Below are positions 33,466-40,407 of a DNA stretch of 40,407 bases, piece by piece. Source of the stretch: an uncultured Porphyromonadaceae bacterium (lineage in GTDB: Bacteria; Bacteroidota; Bacteroidia; Bacteroidales; Muribaculaceae); the NCBI GenBank assembly GCA_900540205.1, contig UQER01000025.1, positions 1-40,407 of the forward strand, in the 5' to 3' direction. Position numbers and translations under genes: made by a program. Position 1 is the first letter of the stretch. Each line of letters opens with the position of its first letter. A model generated the notes under the pieces. It saw only the letters and a program-made list of their open reading frames with translations, ran no database searches and was not told where the DNA came from.

Positions 33466-33872
33466 TATCTGTCACCTCCTTTCACAGGGGGCGTCCAGAA
33501 CATGCGGTCATATTTTGCGAGCTGGGTGCGCACGGTGAAGCCGTGCCCGGCGAACAGGCCGGCGTGGCGTTTGTGGGCAAGTGCCGTCACGGGAACGGCA
33601 GCGATTGCCAGAATGTGCCGGAGCAGGCGGTCAAGGAATTCCGGGTTGTCGTCACGGAGGTAGTAATTGTCGAGCGACAGGCCACGGGGGGTAGTCTTGA
33701 CCGGCATGAAGGCTGCCACCTCTCCGTTGTCAAGGCAGAGGTGCCATGTGTGCTGCGGTGTGGTCTTGAAAGGGTAGTTGTTGTTCTGCCGAAGCACGTC
33801 GGGATCCATGACCAGACGGGCCACAAGAGCATACAGACGCGGGTCTGTTCCGTTAAGACTTATAACATTCAT
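33465..33872 (-). CDS. GNAT-like small protein, first gene of the Ibr cassette
   Basis: A 135-aa protein resembling the second half of a GNAT acetyltransferase: a beta strand EVAAFMPVKTTPRGLSLDNYYL (about 51-72), a helix EFLDRLLRHILAIA, and the terminal ALAHKRHAGLFAGHGFTVRTQLAKYDRMFW, which matches the common GNAT C-terminal pattern. The Q/RxxGxG/A acetyl-CoA loop is not visible, so it may be degenerate or non-catalytic. The frame continues to 33998, but 33872 is favoured because a perfect -7 element lies at 33,899-33,906, inside that extension. It is followed by the IbrA-like gene with TAATG coupling. Function unknown. Confidence 0.65.
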   Translation of the reverse strand: MNVISLNGTDPRLYALVARLVMDPDVLRQNNNYPFKTTPQHTWHLCLDNGEVAAFMPVKTTPRGLSLDNYYLRDDNPEFLDRLLRHILAIAAVPVTALAHKRHAGLFAGHGFTVRTQLAKYDRMFWTPPVKGGDR

Positions 33873-33898
33873 TCGGGACGGAATACTGATTCTTGTTA

Positions 33899-33906
33899 CA
33901 AATATA
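33899..33906 (-). promoter_or_regulatory. -7 element of the GNAT-IbrA-IbrB cassette
   Basis: The minus strand reads TATATTTG, an exact TAnnTTTG match, 27 bp before the chosen start of the GNAT-like gene. No exact TTTG lies at -33. A GC-rich hairpin (CGCCC/GGGCG, 33,941-33,953, with outer GCGAA/TTCGC arms) lies just upstream, between this element and the hipA stop; it may end hipBA transcription, although no T-run follows. Confidence 0.6.
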
Positions 33907-34012
33907 CGTAAAATATTCGGCGAAACATAATAGCGAAAATCGCCCACAGGGCGGTTCGCGGTGGCGAAGCCGATTAAGTTTTCATGGAACAGAATCAAGA
34001 TGGGTAATCACA

Positions 34013-35140
34013 TCATCGCATAATGTCGTATCGAATTAACCCGGTGCAGCCGGAACGGACGTCCTCGATTATCTCGCGGCATCGGGTCTCGGGCAGCTTG
34101 ATTTTTGTGCCAACTGCGATAAAGTCGGGTAATTCGGGATGGCCTGTGCCATTGACGGATGTTGCGTGTTCTCCGTTGTATCCTTCTGTGCAGAGCGTGA
34201 GGTCGTAGGCCGGTGCCAACCGCCAATGCCAGGCTCCGGAGTAGGAATCTCTGACTACATAGAAACTGAAATTCTTGCAATGATCATCCTTGTTGTCGGT
34301 AAGATAGTTGAACAGCATGCGGCGATACATCTGCTCAACATCTTCACGGCTTTGTGTGACGTAGCCCGTGAGTGCGAGAAGATTTGAGTAGTCCATAAAT
34401 GGTTCCCTCAGCGATATGCACAACAAGCCACCTGCCGTTGCTGTATGAAGCCGTTTGCCGTCGCTGTCAATGTCGAATCGCCGGGATGCGAAGTAGCGCC
34501 CGTTGACAAGGAGAAAATCTGGCACAATGATTCCGCATTTCCGTGCAATTTCATTGTATCTGTATTCCTGAATTCCCATGTCGGCCCGGTCGTAAGTATG
34601 TCTGAACTTGATAATCCAGTGTCCTTCGGAGTCTGAAAATATCGCTTTGGGACGTGCGCCGCCGCTGTTGCCGCTATTGTAGAGCAACAATCCGGCATCG
34701 TTGTCCTGCTGTTCTTTTAATACTTCAAGAGCAATCTGCTGAAGCCTGTCGAAATCGGTTACAGGTTCTTCCTGCTCAAGCTTAATCGTCGGAGAGTAGG
34801 TGAGTGCGCCCGTTCCGTTATCGCCTACAATGGCGAGCCGGTCTAATGATGACAGGTCAGAATCGTTTATGCCTTTGCGCAGCAATGCTTTGTGAAGAAG
34901 ATAACGGCCGTAGCCGTCTGGCAGACTGTCTTCGAAAACGCCGAAATTGCCATAAAACGGCTGGGGTTTGGCAATAAATACTCCGGGCTTTAGCGGCAGT
35001 TCAAGCGGAGATATGCTGAATCCGTTGGCGAGCCATGATTTGTCGTATTCAAAGACATTCAGACGGTTATCCGGTGTAAGCGACAATGTGCCGACCATCC
35101 GGCCGCGAAACATGACTTTAAGCTTCTCGGTCTTTCTCAT
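34013..35140 (-). CDS. hipA: HipA-family serine/threonine kinase toxin
   Basis: A 375-aa HipA-type kinase. The N-terminal subdomain (about 1-100) contains FGVFEDSLPDGYGRYLL. The kinase core has SGGARPK (159-165, ATP loop), Lys178 (IIKF), the catalytic NKDDHCKN (283-290, Asp285 in the NxDxHxKN pattern) and the metal-binding Asp313 in APAYDLT. It carries both HipA regions in one chain and is about 65 residues shorter than E. coli HipA (440 aa). HipA toxins phosphorylate an aminoacyl-tRNA synthetase and slow growth; the target here is unknown. The start overlaps the hipB stop as ATGA, the usual antitoxin-first arrangement. The key residues look intact. Confidence 0.9.
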   Translation of the reverse strand: MRKTEKLKVMFRGRMVGTLSLTPDNRLNVFEYDKSWLANGFSISPLELPLKPGVFIAKPQPFYGNFGVFEDSLPDGYGRYLLHKALLRKGINDSDLSSLDRLAIVGDNGTGALTYSPTIKLEQEEPVTDFDRLQQIALEVLKEQQDNDAGLLLYNSGNSGGARPKAIFSDSEGHWIIKFRHTYDRADMGIQEYRYNEIARKCGIIVPDFLLVNGRYFASRRFDIDSDGKRLHTATAGGLLCISLREPFMDYSNLLALTGYVTQSREDVEQMYRRMLFNYLTDNKDDHCKNFSFYVVRDSYSGAWHWRLAPAYDLTLCTEGYNGEHATSVNGTGHPELPDFIAVGTKIKLPETRCREIIEDVRSGCTGLIRYDIMR

Positions 35141-35493
35141 TTCTTCAGGTTTTTAGCGTAAGCTCTTTTGTCGCCACTTTTGCGACGAATCATATCAAGT
35201 TCTTCCATTGTGGTATATTTAGAGGTGCCGAACAGACCGCGAACATCCGAGGCATACCCCAGAGCCATCGCCAACTTGATAAGCGATTCAAATGCTATCA
35301 GCCCTTTCTGCTCGAAGCGGGCTACGGTAGACAAAGGGACTCCCGACAGTTCGGAAATACGCTGCCGGGTGATATTCTTCTCCACTCGCCGTTTACGGAA
35401 ATTCTCCGCAACCTGCCGGGCAATGTCGTCTGCATTATCCAGTTCAAAGCTATCTAATACAGATAATATAGTGTTATTATTTGAATGCTGCAT
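35137..35493 (-). CDS. hipB: HipB-like antitoxin, XRE-family HTH repressor
   Basis: A 118-aa protein with a helix-turn-helix of the XRE/HipB type (about 28-85: IARQVAENFRKRRVEKNITRQRISELSGVPLSTVARFEQKG in two halves, then a helix SLIKLAMALGYASDVRGLF). An acidic N-terminal arm precedes it and a basic tail follows. It would neutralise the HipA kinase and repress the operon. The frame is open to a TTG at 35520, but that codon lies on the -7 element; the ATG at 35493, about 18 nt after the predicted transcription start, is chosen. The leader would therefore be very short. The C-terminal tail overlaps hipA by 4 bp. Confidence 0.88.
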   Translation of the reverse strand: MQHSNNNTILSVLDSFELDNADDIARQVAENFRKRRVEKNITRQRISELSGVPLSTVARFEQKGLIAFESLIKLAMALGYASDVRGLFGTSKYTTMEELDMIRRKSGDKRAYAKNLKK

Positions 35494-35517
35494 CGTAATA
35501 CTACCATTATTATGATA

Positions 35518-35549
35518 CAAATATAGCCAATTGTTTTGAGGTTGGCAAA
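35518..35549 (-). promoter_or_regulatory. hipBA promoter
   Basis: The minus strand has TTTG (35549-35546), a 20-bp spacer and TATATTTG (35525-35518). The elements and spacing are identical to those of the ribokinase promoter in this window. Transcription would begin near 35511, ahead of the ATG at 35493. Confidence 0.8.
35526..35546. promoter_or_regulatory. Candidate HipB operator
   Basis: An inverted repeat GCCAA (35526-35530), 11-bp spacer, TTGGC (35542-35546) fills the space between the -33 and -7 elements of the hipBA promoter. Two 5-bp half-sites with centres 16 bp apart would suit a dimeric HipB-type repressor and allow autoregulation. Confidence 0.55.
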
Positions 35550-35796
35550 TTGAAGAATCGAATCATTAGGGGAATTGCCGATTGAAGATATAGCTTTTCC
35601 TGGGTGAATAGGGGTATGGAGGTTCGCTGGTGCTTGAACGGGATAGATGGCAGTAAAAATGTTTTAAAAGGAAATCATTCGGCGATGATTGGGTTTCTGA
35701 TCAATCCAAATGCGCATGAAGCCGGAGCATATTGCTTTCATGAATTTATTAAGCTGCTACCTGCTGATAGGGTGGGGACACCTATACATGAGCCGA
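35550..35796. other. Gap between hipB promoter and yjaB-like gene
   Basis: About 250 bp without a confident gene. A plus-strand frame (35604-35951, 115 codons) is open but runs 155 bp into the well-supported acetyltransferase gene on the other strand, and its sequence suggests no family. It could be a decayed remnant. No terminator, promoter or repeat was recognised. Confidence 0.4.
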
Positions 35797-36258
35797 TTAA
35801 AACGGTGGCATTGGAATATGATTTGGGGCCGGTTGCAATGAAAGGTGCAGGATGGGGTAGGGGCGCCCAGCTTCGTCGGTGGCGCTGCGCCCGACAACGT
35901 GGAATCCTTTCGACAGATAAAATTTCAGGGCGGATGGATTTTGCTCGTTGACATCGACTTCAACGGCGCCATGTTGTTTCGCAAATTCTATAAGAGCCGA
36001 GCCGATGCCTTGTCCGAAGCGGTCACTGTCAATAAACAGCATCTCTATTGATTCGCGGCACAAGCCTATGAAGCCAATTGGAATCGTGTTTTCGAAAGCG
36101 GCATAGAGGTTGACATGCGGGAAATAGGCGGGGACGAGTGCATCGCGGATTTCGGCAATTTCACTTTCGGGGAGAAAATGGTGGGTGGCACGCACTGACC
36201 GCTCCCATATGGCGGCAAGTGCAGGATAGTCGGCTGGGGTGCATCGAAGGATACGCAT
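35797..36258 (-). CDS. YjaB-like GNAT acetyltransferase
   Basis: The 153-aa protein closely follows E. coli YjaB: an N-terminal IWERSVRATHHFLPESEI helix (about 17-34), the GFIGL strand, IEMLFIDSDRFGQGIGSALIEFA with the acetyl-CoA loop RFGQGIGS (about 80-87), and VDVNEQNPSALKFYLSKGFHVVGRSATDEAGRPYPILHL (about 101-140). It would transfer an acetyl group from acetyl-CoA to an unknown substrate in the cytoplasm. The frame begins at a TTG (36264), but the ATG at 36258 fits the family start. It appears to be transcribed with the small membrane-protein gene 23 bp upstream. Unrelated in function to the preceding toxin-antitoxin pair as far as can be seen. Confidence 0.9.
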   Translation of the reverse strand: MRILRCTPADYPALAAIWERSVRATHHFLPESEIAEIRDALVPAYFPHVNLYAAFENTIPIGFIGLCRESIEMLFIDSDRFGQGIGSALIEFAKQHGAVEVDVNEQNPSALKFYLSKGFHVVGRSATDEAGRPYPILHLSLQPAPNHIPMPPF

Positions 36259-36281
36259 AAGCAAAATGTAGGGTGGTGGGG

Positions 36282-36473
36282 TCAGCGCCGACGCCCGTAA
36301 AGGGTGAGAAGGAGTCCGCAGGTGATGGCCGAAAGCATGGCGGGAAGATTGGTGTCATCGAACATCAACGCCCTGACAATCCAGTATATGCCGCAGAGCA
36401 TGGCAATAATGCCGGCCACCAGACACACAGTCCTGCCGCAGACAATGATCCTTTGGTTATTTTTGATTTCCAT
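36282..36473 (-). CDS. Small hypothetical membrane protein
   Basis: A 63-aa protein with two hydrophobic segments (about 10-34 and 43-60) separated by a short polar loop (Phe-Asp-Asp-Thr-Asn) and a basic tail (GRRR), the layout of a small two-helix inner-membrane protein. Positive residues at both ends suggest both termini inside. No family recognised. It ends 23 bp before the YjaB-like gene on the same strand and overlaps the preceding hypothetical frame by 17 bp. The coding call rests on composition and position only. Confidence 0.55.
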   Translation of the reverse strand: MEIKNNQRIIVCGRTVCLVAGIIAMLCGIYWIVRALMFDDTNLPAMLSAITCGLLLTLYGRRR

Positions 36474-36867
36474 TGTTATAAATTTGCGTGGTTTGTCTTT
36501 TTATCCATGTGACAAAATTAGGGATTTTCCTGCAGAATTCCGTATCCCGGCATCTTCGGATGTTTTTGGGATTAGTATTAGATGTACTGGCTACGTTGTA
36601 TGTTGCCACTTTTATCTTTTTTAAGGCAGCTAGAGTCGCAATTATTTCGTATAGTTGAGGCAATATAACAAACTCGACGCTATATATTACAACGTGACTC
36701 ACAAGTCCCAGAGAAAAATATATTTTAGCGGTAAGGTAGATACAATATACCAATGGCTCGCCAGAGAGATATAAATCAAATCCTGAATCTAAGGTGTTGA
36801 TTATACTATAAGTATGTGCCATATCACTAATAGCATTGATGATGTGTGGTGTTGATATTTTTTTCAT
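36457..36867 (-). CDS. Hypothetical protein, AT-rich
   Basis: A 136-aa frame with an ATG start 24 bp after an exact TAnnTTTG element (36,891-36,898). It is richer in A+T than the operons to the left, has a hydrophobic middle (about 40-85, LVYCIYLTAKIYFSLGLVSHVVIYSV then VILPQLYEIIATLAAL) and a basic, Asn/Thr-rich tail. No family was recognised. The promoter-to-start spacing supports expression. The C-terminal 45 residues look less natural, so the frame may be a decayed longer gene. Confidence 0.4.
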   Translation of the reverse strand: MKKISTPHIINAISDMAHTYSIINTLDSGFDLYLSGEPLVYCIYLTAKIYFSLGLVSHVVIYSVEFVILPQLYEIIATLAALKKIKVATYNVASTSNTNPKNIRRCRDTEFCRKIPNFVTWIKRQTTQIYNNGNQK

Positions 36868-37131
36868 TGATAAATTATATTTGTTTCCGGCAAAAGTATA
36901 TCAGATTTAAAGTTGATTTGAAAAATGCAACATCAAAATTTTTTAGAGAACTATATTTTTTTATTTATGAGATGCGCAATCGGGTGGTAGTCAGAGAATG
37001 ATAATGATGGATGTCGTACGTTTCTTCTTGGTGTTGGATTGTGGTGGAGAAAATCCAACAGGGAGGTCGGCGCGTGGCAGACCACCCTGTTGAGTGTCGT
37101 GGATTAAAAAGTCTTGTGGTGTGTGCAAATG
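36868..37131. promoter_or_regulatory. AT-rich gap with one -7 element
   Basis: About 260 bp without a confident gene. It holds TACTTTTG on the minus strand (36,891-36,898), an exact TAnnTTTG match serving the hypothetical gene that starts at 36867. The rest is AT-rich near 36,950 and otherwise featureless to me. Confidence 0.45.
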
Positions 37132-37278
37132 TCAGCGCTTGTACGCTTCGATGCTCTTGTGAACATGATGGATTTCGTTCACAATGCAGAATGCGGCTGC
37201 CACAGATGCGGCGCGTAAAGCGAGTTTTGCAATCTTGAAAGCGAGATGGAGAGCGGGACGCTCATGTTCGTGTGTCAT
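37132..37278 (-). CDS. Small 48-residue hypothetical protein
   Basis: A 48-aa frame with an ATG at 37278 and a TGA at 37134-37132. The sequence begins with a His/Glu-rich polar segment, then an alternating Lys/Ala/Leu helix (about 12-25), a short hydrophobic core (VAAAFCIVNE) and a basic end. This looks like an amphipathic membrane-associated peptide. It is below the usual gene-calling threshold and no promoter was found. Its composition is more protein-like than that of the overlapping plus-strand frame at 37011-37238. Confidence 0.4.
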   Translation of the reverse strand: MTHEHERPALHLAFKIAKLALRAASVAAAFCIVNEIHHVHKSIEAYKR

Positions 37279-37362
37279 AGTTGTTAAGTTTAGAAAGATT
37301 AGACATTCAACTATGCAACGCCGCGACCCTTGAGGTGGTTCTTAAATTTGGAAAAATCAATA

Positions 37363-37818
37363 TCACTTCACAGGAATAAGTTTGGTCATGGGATATTCAA
37401 CCTGCGGCAGATTCTCCTCCATCCATTTGCGAAGCAATTCGCGGTGACGCAACAGTTCCGGACGATAGCGGCTTTCAACGGCATGATTCGTCATTTCCAG
37501 ACGGTCATTGTCCATGTCAAAAAGCATCTCGCGGTTGGCACCGGCTTCATACAGCACATATTTATAGTGGGGTGTACGGAGCGCCCAGCCATTGGTGCCA
37601 CCTGTCTGCGCGAAGACTGTTTCGCAGACCACATAATCGTTTGCTGATTCGGCTGCCGGATTTTCCACGGCATAACGCAGGCTGCGGCCTTTGAGGTCGG
37701 CCGGAGTAGCGGCACCGGCCCAATCAAGCACCGACGGGATGAGGTTGATTCCGTTATTGACCAGCGCATGGCTCACGGTGCCGGGCTGATTGACCGCAGC
37801 GAGGTGCCGGTGAAACAA
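37363..37818 (-). pseudogene. C-terminal fragment of a sulfatase
   Basis: Only the C-terminal part of a type I sulfatase remains, about 140 of a usual 450-550 residues. Recognisable pieces are VNNGINLIPSVLDWAGAATPADLKGRSL (about 20-47), HYKYVLYEAGANREMLFDMDNDRLEMTNHA and a C-terminal helix with RELLRKWM. The N-terminal catalytic half with the formylglycine site (CxPxR) is absent, so the product cannot be an active sulfatase. Similarity begins at about residue 11 (near 37,790), exactly where the oppositely oriented oxidoreductase fragment begins. The first ten codons belong to that other sequence. Confidence 0.8.
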
Positions 37819-38343
37819 GGCGACCGAGTGTTCGTGGTAGGCTGCGGCAACACGGCAATCGATGCCGCCCGCGCGGCGCTACGATTCGATGCAGCGGAGG
37901 TGACGATTCTCTATCACCGCGACATCACACGCATGAGCGCTCTGCGTGCCGAGTACGACGATGCCGTGCCCGAGGGCGTGAAATTCATGTGGAATACCGC
38001 CATAAAGTCAATCAACATTGAGGATTCGCAGCTGACGAGTCTGACGTTGGAGACTGACGGCACGACAGCCGAAATCGGGGCCGACAAGGTGATTCTTGCC
38101 GTGGGCAGCCGTCCGGCAAGCCGCATTGTCTCGACCACTACAGGCATCGAGACTGATGAAAACGGCTATGTGCTGACGCGCGATTATCCCTATGGCATGA
38201 CAACCCGCAAGGGGGTGTTTGTCGGGGGCGATGTTTCGGGCAATCAGGCCACTGTGGTTCACACGATGTCGGACGCACGCTCCGTTGCCGCGGGAATCGC
38301 CGCTTATGTCGATGCCCTCAACCTTATGCGCAGCATCGGCTGA
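37768..38343 (+). pseudogene. C-terminal fragment of a GltD/PreT-like FAD oxidoreductase
   Basis: A 191-codon frame corresponding to the C-terminal NAD(P)H-binding part of a glutamate-synthase small-subunit-like oxidoreductase. It has the NAD(P)H Rossmann motif VFVVGCGNTAIDAARAALRF (about 21-40), VTILYHRD, GADKVILAVGSRP and the FAD-contacting GVFVGGDVSGNQATVVHTMSDARSVA near the end. The N-terminal Fe-S and first FAD-binding regions (roughly 250 residues) are missing. The intact part is well conserved, which suggests a recent break. A terminator (38,382-38,413) follows the stop by 38 bp, so the original gene end is preserved. Confidence 0.8.
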
Positions 38344-38381
38344 CCCGGCTGTAAACGAACTTCGACGCTATTTCATATGCA

Positions 38382-38413
38382 AGTCTGCCGGCTCCCCCCG
38401 GCAGGCTTTTTTT
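38382..38413 (+). terminator. Rho-independent terminator after the oxidoreductase fragment
   Basis: A 10-bp stem (38,382-38,391 with 38,398-38,407, one G-T wobble), a 6-nt C-rich loop and a run of seven T residues (38,407-38,413) form a textbook intrinsic terminator for plus-strand transcription. Confidence 0.92.
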
Positions 38414-38537
38414 GATTATGACCTGGGATGACAAACTTTTATACGGTACGTTTTAGCACAAGACATAAAAGAACAGAGACACGTTCAAACTGCCAATTTG
38501 TACGTGCAAGGGTGGGGGTAGTTGACGGGTCTGACAA

Positions 38538-39173
38538 TTACTGCCGCTTGAATCCATCGGTAGCTATCATGTTTTGAAGCAAGTTCTTGAATTCTGACAT
38601 TATGGAAATCGAAATGTCAGCCACTTCAATTCCGTAATTTTTATCAAGATAATCCATTTCACCATGAGCCATTTTATTCCTGCGTCCAAGCATGATTTCA
38701 TCTATTTTCTTGCTTTTTATTGTCAGGACTGAGATGTCAATCCCAATGTTAGTGCTTATTATCTCCAAAACCTCAAAATTAAGGTTGCTTTTGGGATCAA
38801 CCATGGCGTCCTCTTGATATTCAGGCTTAAAGTGTGTGTCTGTGAGTAATTTATAAATCAATCGGTTAGACTCGGCTGTCCCTCTGTAGTTCAGAGCATA
38901 GTTTAGAGAGGATGCTATCAGCGCAGGGTGAGTTTGAGTTTGGTCCAACCCTAGGCCTGACAGGTACTTGAGGAAATACTTCGTGGCGTACTTCACGAAT
39001 CCCTCCCAGTGGGCATAGGACAGCATGACCATGGACCGGACCATCGGATACAACAACCGACTTGACGATTTCATGCTCTGTATCTCTGTTTTCATGGATA
39101 CAATCTCATGAAACCGCCATGCGTACTCATCATCAATCCTGTCTAACAGTTCACTTTTGCTCCTTATTTTCAT
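38538..39173 (-). CDS. MAE_28990-like HEPN-domain protein
   Basis: A 211-aa, mostly helical protein that resembles the MAE_28990/MAE_18760 HEPN family. A helix with MLSYAHWEGFVKYATKYFLKYL (about 50-71) opens the four-helix core. The HEPN R-x4-H signature is in LGRRNKMAHGE (Arg165...His170, about 163-172), the catalytic motif of HEPN ribonucleases. The start at 39173 is chosen over an in-frame codon at 39206, because the earlier start lies deeper within the upstream gene; the two genes then overlap by 23 bp. Paired with a DUF262 protein, it may be an RNase effector in phage defence. That role is inferred from known HEPN biology. Confidence 0.8.
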   Translation of the reverse strand: MKIRSKSELLDRIDDEYAWRFHEIVSMKTEIQSMKSSSRLLYPMVRSMVMLSYAHWEGFVKYATKYFLKYLSGLGLDQTQTHPALIASSLNYALNYRGTAESNRLIYKLLTDTHFKPEYQEDAMVDPKSNLNFEVLEIISTNIGIDISVLTIKSKKIDEIMLGRRNKMAHGEMDYLDKNYGIEVADISISIMSEFKNLLQNMIATDGFKRQ

Positions 39174-40260
39174 AAAGCAGTTCTCCGAGAGATATGGTTT
39201 CTGCAATTCGTTTGCGATGATTGCGTCCTTGCCATGAAAGTTTTTCGTCTTTTATTTTTTTCCAGATCTGTATGATTCGTTCCCTCAGATGGTGTTTGTC
39301 TACGTTTCCATCATGACGACCGATACTAACAGCGATGAACTCAAAAGCTGGCACATAGAAGCCGCCCTTGAATTTATTGTCCTCGATGAGATAACGGCAG
39401 AAAGCTTCATCTTGCATGGTGTCGTATATCGCATCAAATGTTTTCTCGAAAATCTGTCTCTCAAGCTCCCAATCTATAGTCTCGTCTTTGAACAGACTGG
39501 TAATCTTGTTATTGAGGTAGTCACTGAAATCATCTACCTTTTTGAAATAATCAGGGTCCTCATGACGTAAACAAATGAAACGGGTAGCAATCTCCATGTC
39601 CATTCTCTCTTCGACAGCTTTGTCGTTGAGAGGGAGAGAGCCGACAAAGCTCGGATACTCACTCATATCCTTTACTTTTTTAAACAGATCCCTATTAGTC
39701 ATTACCATCAGGCAATTCCTAACTTCTTGAGGAGACAGGGATGTGCCACCTGTGTTGAGACGTTGAAACACCTCATATTGGCCAGTTGCATCGCTCTCTT
39801 TCTTAAGAATGATAACTCCTAACCGCGCTTTCTTAAAATAACGTCGTTCCGCTTCACCGAAATCGCAGTCGGGATTATCGTCTGCATATTTTTTACCGGC
39901 CATGCTTGGTAATAGTTCTGTGCCTTCAAGGGTTAGGGGAGCCATTAGCGCTCCATCTTCTTTTTTATATATTCCTACAAATTGAAGTATTGTGGATACA
40001 CGCTGGAGCCCGTCAACTATATCCCAAACTCCATCTGTGCGTTGATAAACAAAAATTGGTGGAACTGGAAAATTTAATAGAAAAGACTCTATCAGTCTTG
40101 ATTTTTGAGAATCGGTCCACCGGAAAAAACGTTGAAATTCTGGATGAATGTCAAGATCTCCTTCCCGATACATACTGATAATTTCACCAACCGACATGCT
40201 GTAATTGTCAGTTATTATTTCTTTACTTTTCTGCTCTATTTCTTCATGTAGGGTGCTCAT
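39151..40260 (-). CDS. DUF262-domain protein (GmrS/ParB-like)
   Basis: The 369-aa protein carries the N-terminal DUF262 signature: HPEFQRFFRWTDSQKSRLIESFLL (about 39-62), IVDGLQR (81-87; the DGxQR box that gives the ParB/Srx-like nucleotide site) and VFQRLNTGGTSLSPQEVRNC (about 164-183). A helical C-terminal half follows. There is no DUF1524 HNH nuclease domain of the GmrD type; nuclease activity may instead lie in the overlapping HEPN gene. DUF262 proteins are common in defence islands, including the GmrSD modification-dependent restriction system. A+T richness distinguishes this pair from the glycan operons. No TAnnTTTG promoter was seen in the 147 bp to the window edge. Confidence 0.88.
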   Translation of the reverse strand: MSTLHEEIEQKSKEIITDNYSMSVGEIISMYREGDLDIHPEFQRFFRWTDSQKSRLIESFLLNFPVPPIFVYQRTDGVWDIVDGLQRVSTILQFVGIYKKEDGALMAPLTLEGTELLPSMAGKKYADDNPDCDFGEAERRYFKKARLGVIILKKESDATGQYEVFQRLNTGGTSLSPQEVRNCLMVMTNRDLFKKVKDMSEYPSFVGSLPLNDKAVEERMDMEIATRFICLRHEDPDYFKKVDDFSDYLNNKITSLFKDETIDWELERQIFEKTFDAIYDTMQDEAFCRYLIEDNKFKGGFYVPAFEFIAVSIGRHDGNVDKHHLRERIIQIWKKIKDEKLSWQGRNHRKRIAETISLGELLYENKEQK

Positions 40261-40407
40261 AACGCTTGTCAGATTGAATCAATGTTGCGACGCGATAGCA
40301 GCCAACAGGCGAATTATCAGCGACGCTACGGTATTAATTTTATAAAGATATGCATTAGTGTCCACTAAAAAATCATAAGAGTTCTTTGAAATAATTGAAA
40401 TTCAATC

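Noticed and set aside
35604..35951. Plus-strand frame of 115 codons between hipB and the YjaB-like gene
   Set aside because: It overlaps 155 bp of the YjaB-like gene on the other strand, has no promoter or family match, and its end is antisense acetyltransferase sequence. A decayed remnant remains possible.
37011..37238. Plus-strand frame of 75 codons
   Set aside because: Cys/Arg-rich random-looking composition; the minus-strand 48-codon frame in the same place looks more like a protein.
40340..40407. Possible insertion-sequence end near the right edge (stretch around GTGTCCACTAAAAA)
   Set aside because: No matching inverted copy or transposase lies in the window, so it cannot be supported.
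1..40407. CRISPR arrays, tRNA/rRNA genes, riboswitches
   Set aside because: No regularly spaced direct repeats, cloverleaf-like or rRNA-like sequences were recognised on reading; a covariance-model search would be needed to exclude small RNAs.

Overview
The window looks like a chromosome segment of a gut Bacteroidales bacterium. The evidence is a SusC/SusD pair, lipoprotein signal peptides followed by acidic residues, Bacteroidetes-type promoter elements (TAnnTTTG, several of them perfect), weak Shine-Dalgarno sequences and glycan-utilisation loci. The G+C-rich coding sequence suggests Muribaculaceae rather than Bacteroides, but this was not tested.

Region 1 (about 20-16,525, minus strand) is one ten-gene operon ending in a rho-independent terminator at 21-54. 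In transcription order it encodes ribokinase, SusC, SusD, three exported ADP-ribosylglycohydrolase-fold enzymes, two exported serine esterases, a GRP/DMT-type sugar permease and a lipoprotein. It resembles the ribose-utilisation (rus) loci of Bacteroides, with unusually many ADP-ribosylglycohydrolase paralogs. It is faced by a LacI-family regulator gene (16,772-17,815, plus). A 22-bp near-perfect palindrome overlaps the operon's -7 element and is the obvious operator.

Region 2 (17,808-31,642) has an AraC-type regulator (minus) divergent from a ten-gene plus-strand unit: an L-galactose/L-fucose dehydrogenase-like aldo-keto reductase, an amidohydrolase-family lactonase, a FucP-like permease, GH29, GH97, an L-galactonate-5-dehydrogenase-like zinc enzyme, an L-fucose/L-rhamnose-type mutarotase, tagaturonate reductase (UxaB), altronate dehydratase (UxaA) and GH28. 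Read as chemistry, this is a near-complete route from L-galactosides to 2-keto-3-deoxygluconate. The initial glycosidases and the importer are encoded in the same unit.

Region 3 (31,656-40,407) is accessory DNA, mostly on the minus strand: a GNAT-like/IbrA-like/IbrB-like cassette, a HipBA-type toxin-antitoxin pair with a visible promoter and candidate operator, a YjaB-like acetyltransferase, small hypothetical genes, two gene fragments joined head to head (sulfatase and glutamate-synthase small-subunit-like), and a two-gene DUF262 + HEPN cassette that resembles a defence module. No rRNA, tRNA, CRISPR array or intact insertion sequence was seen.
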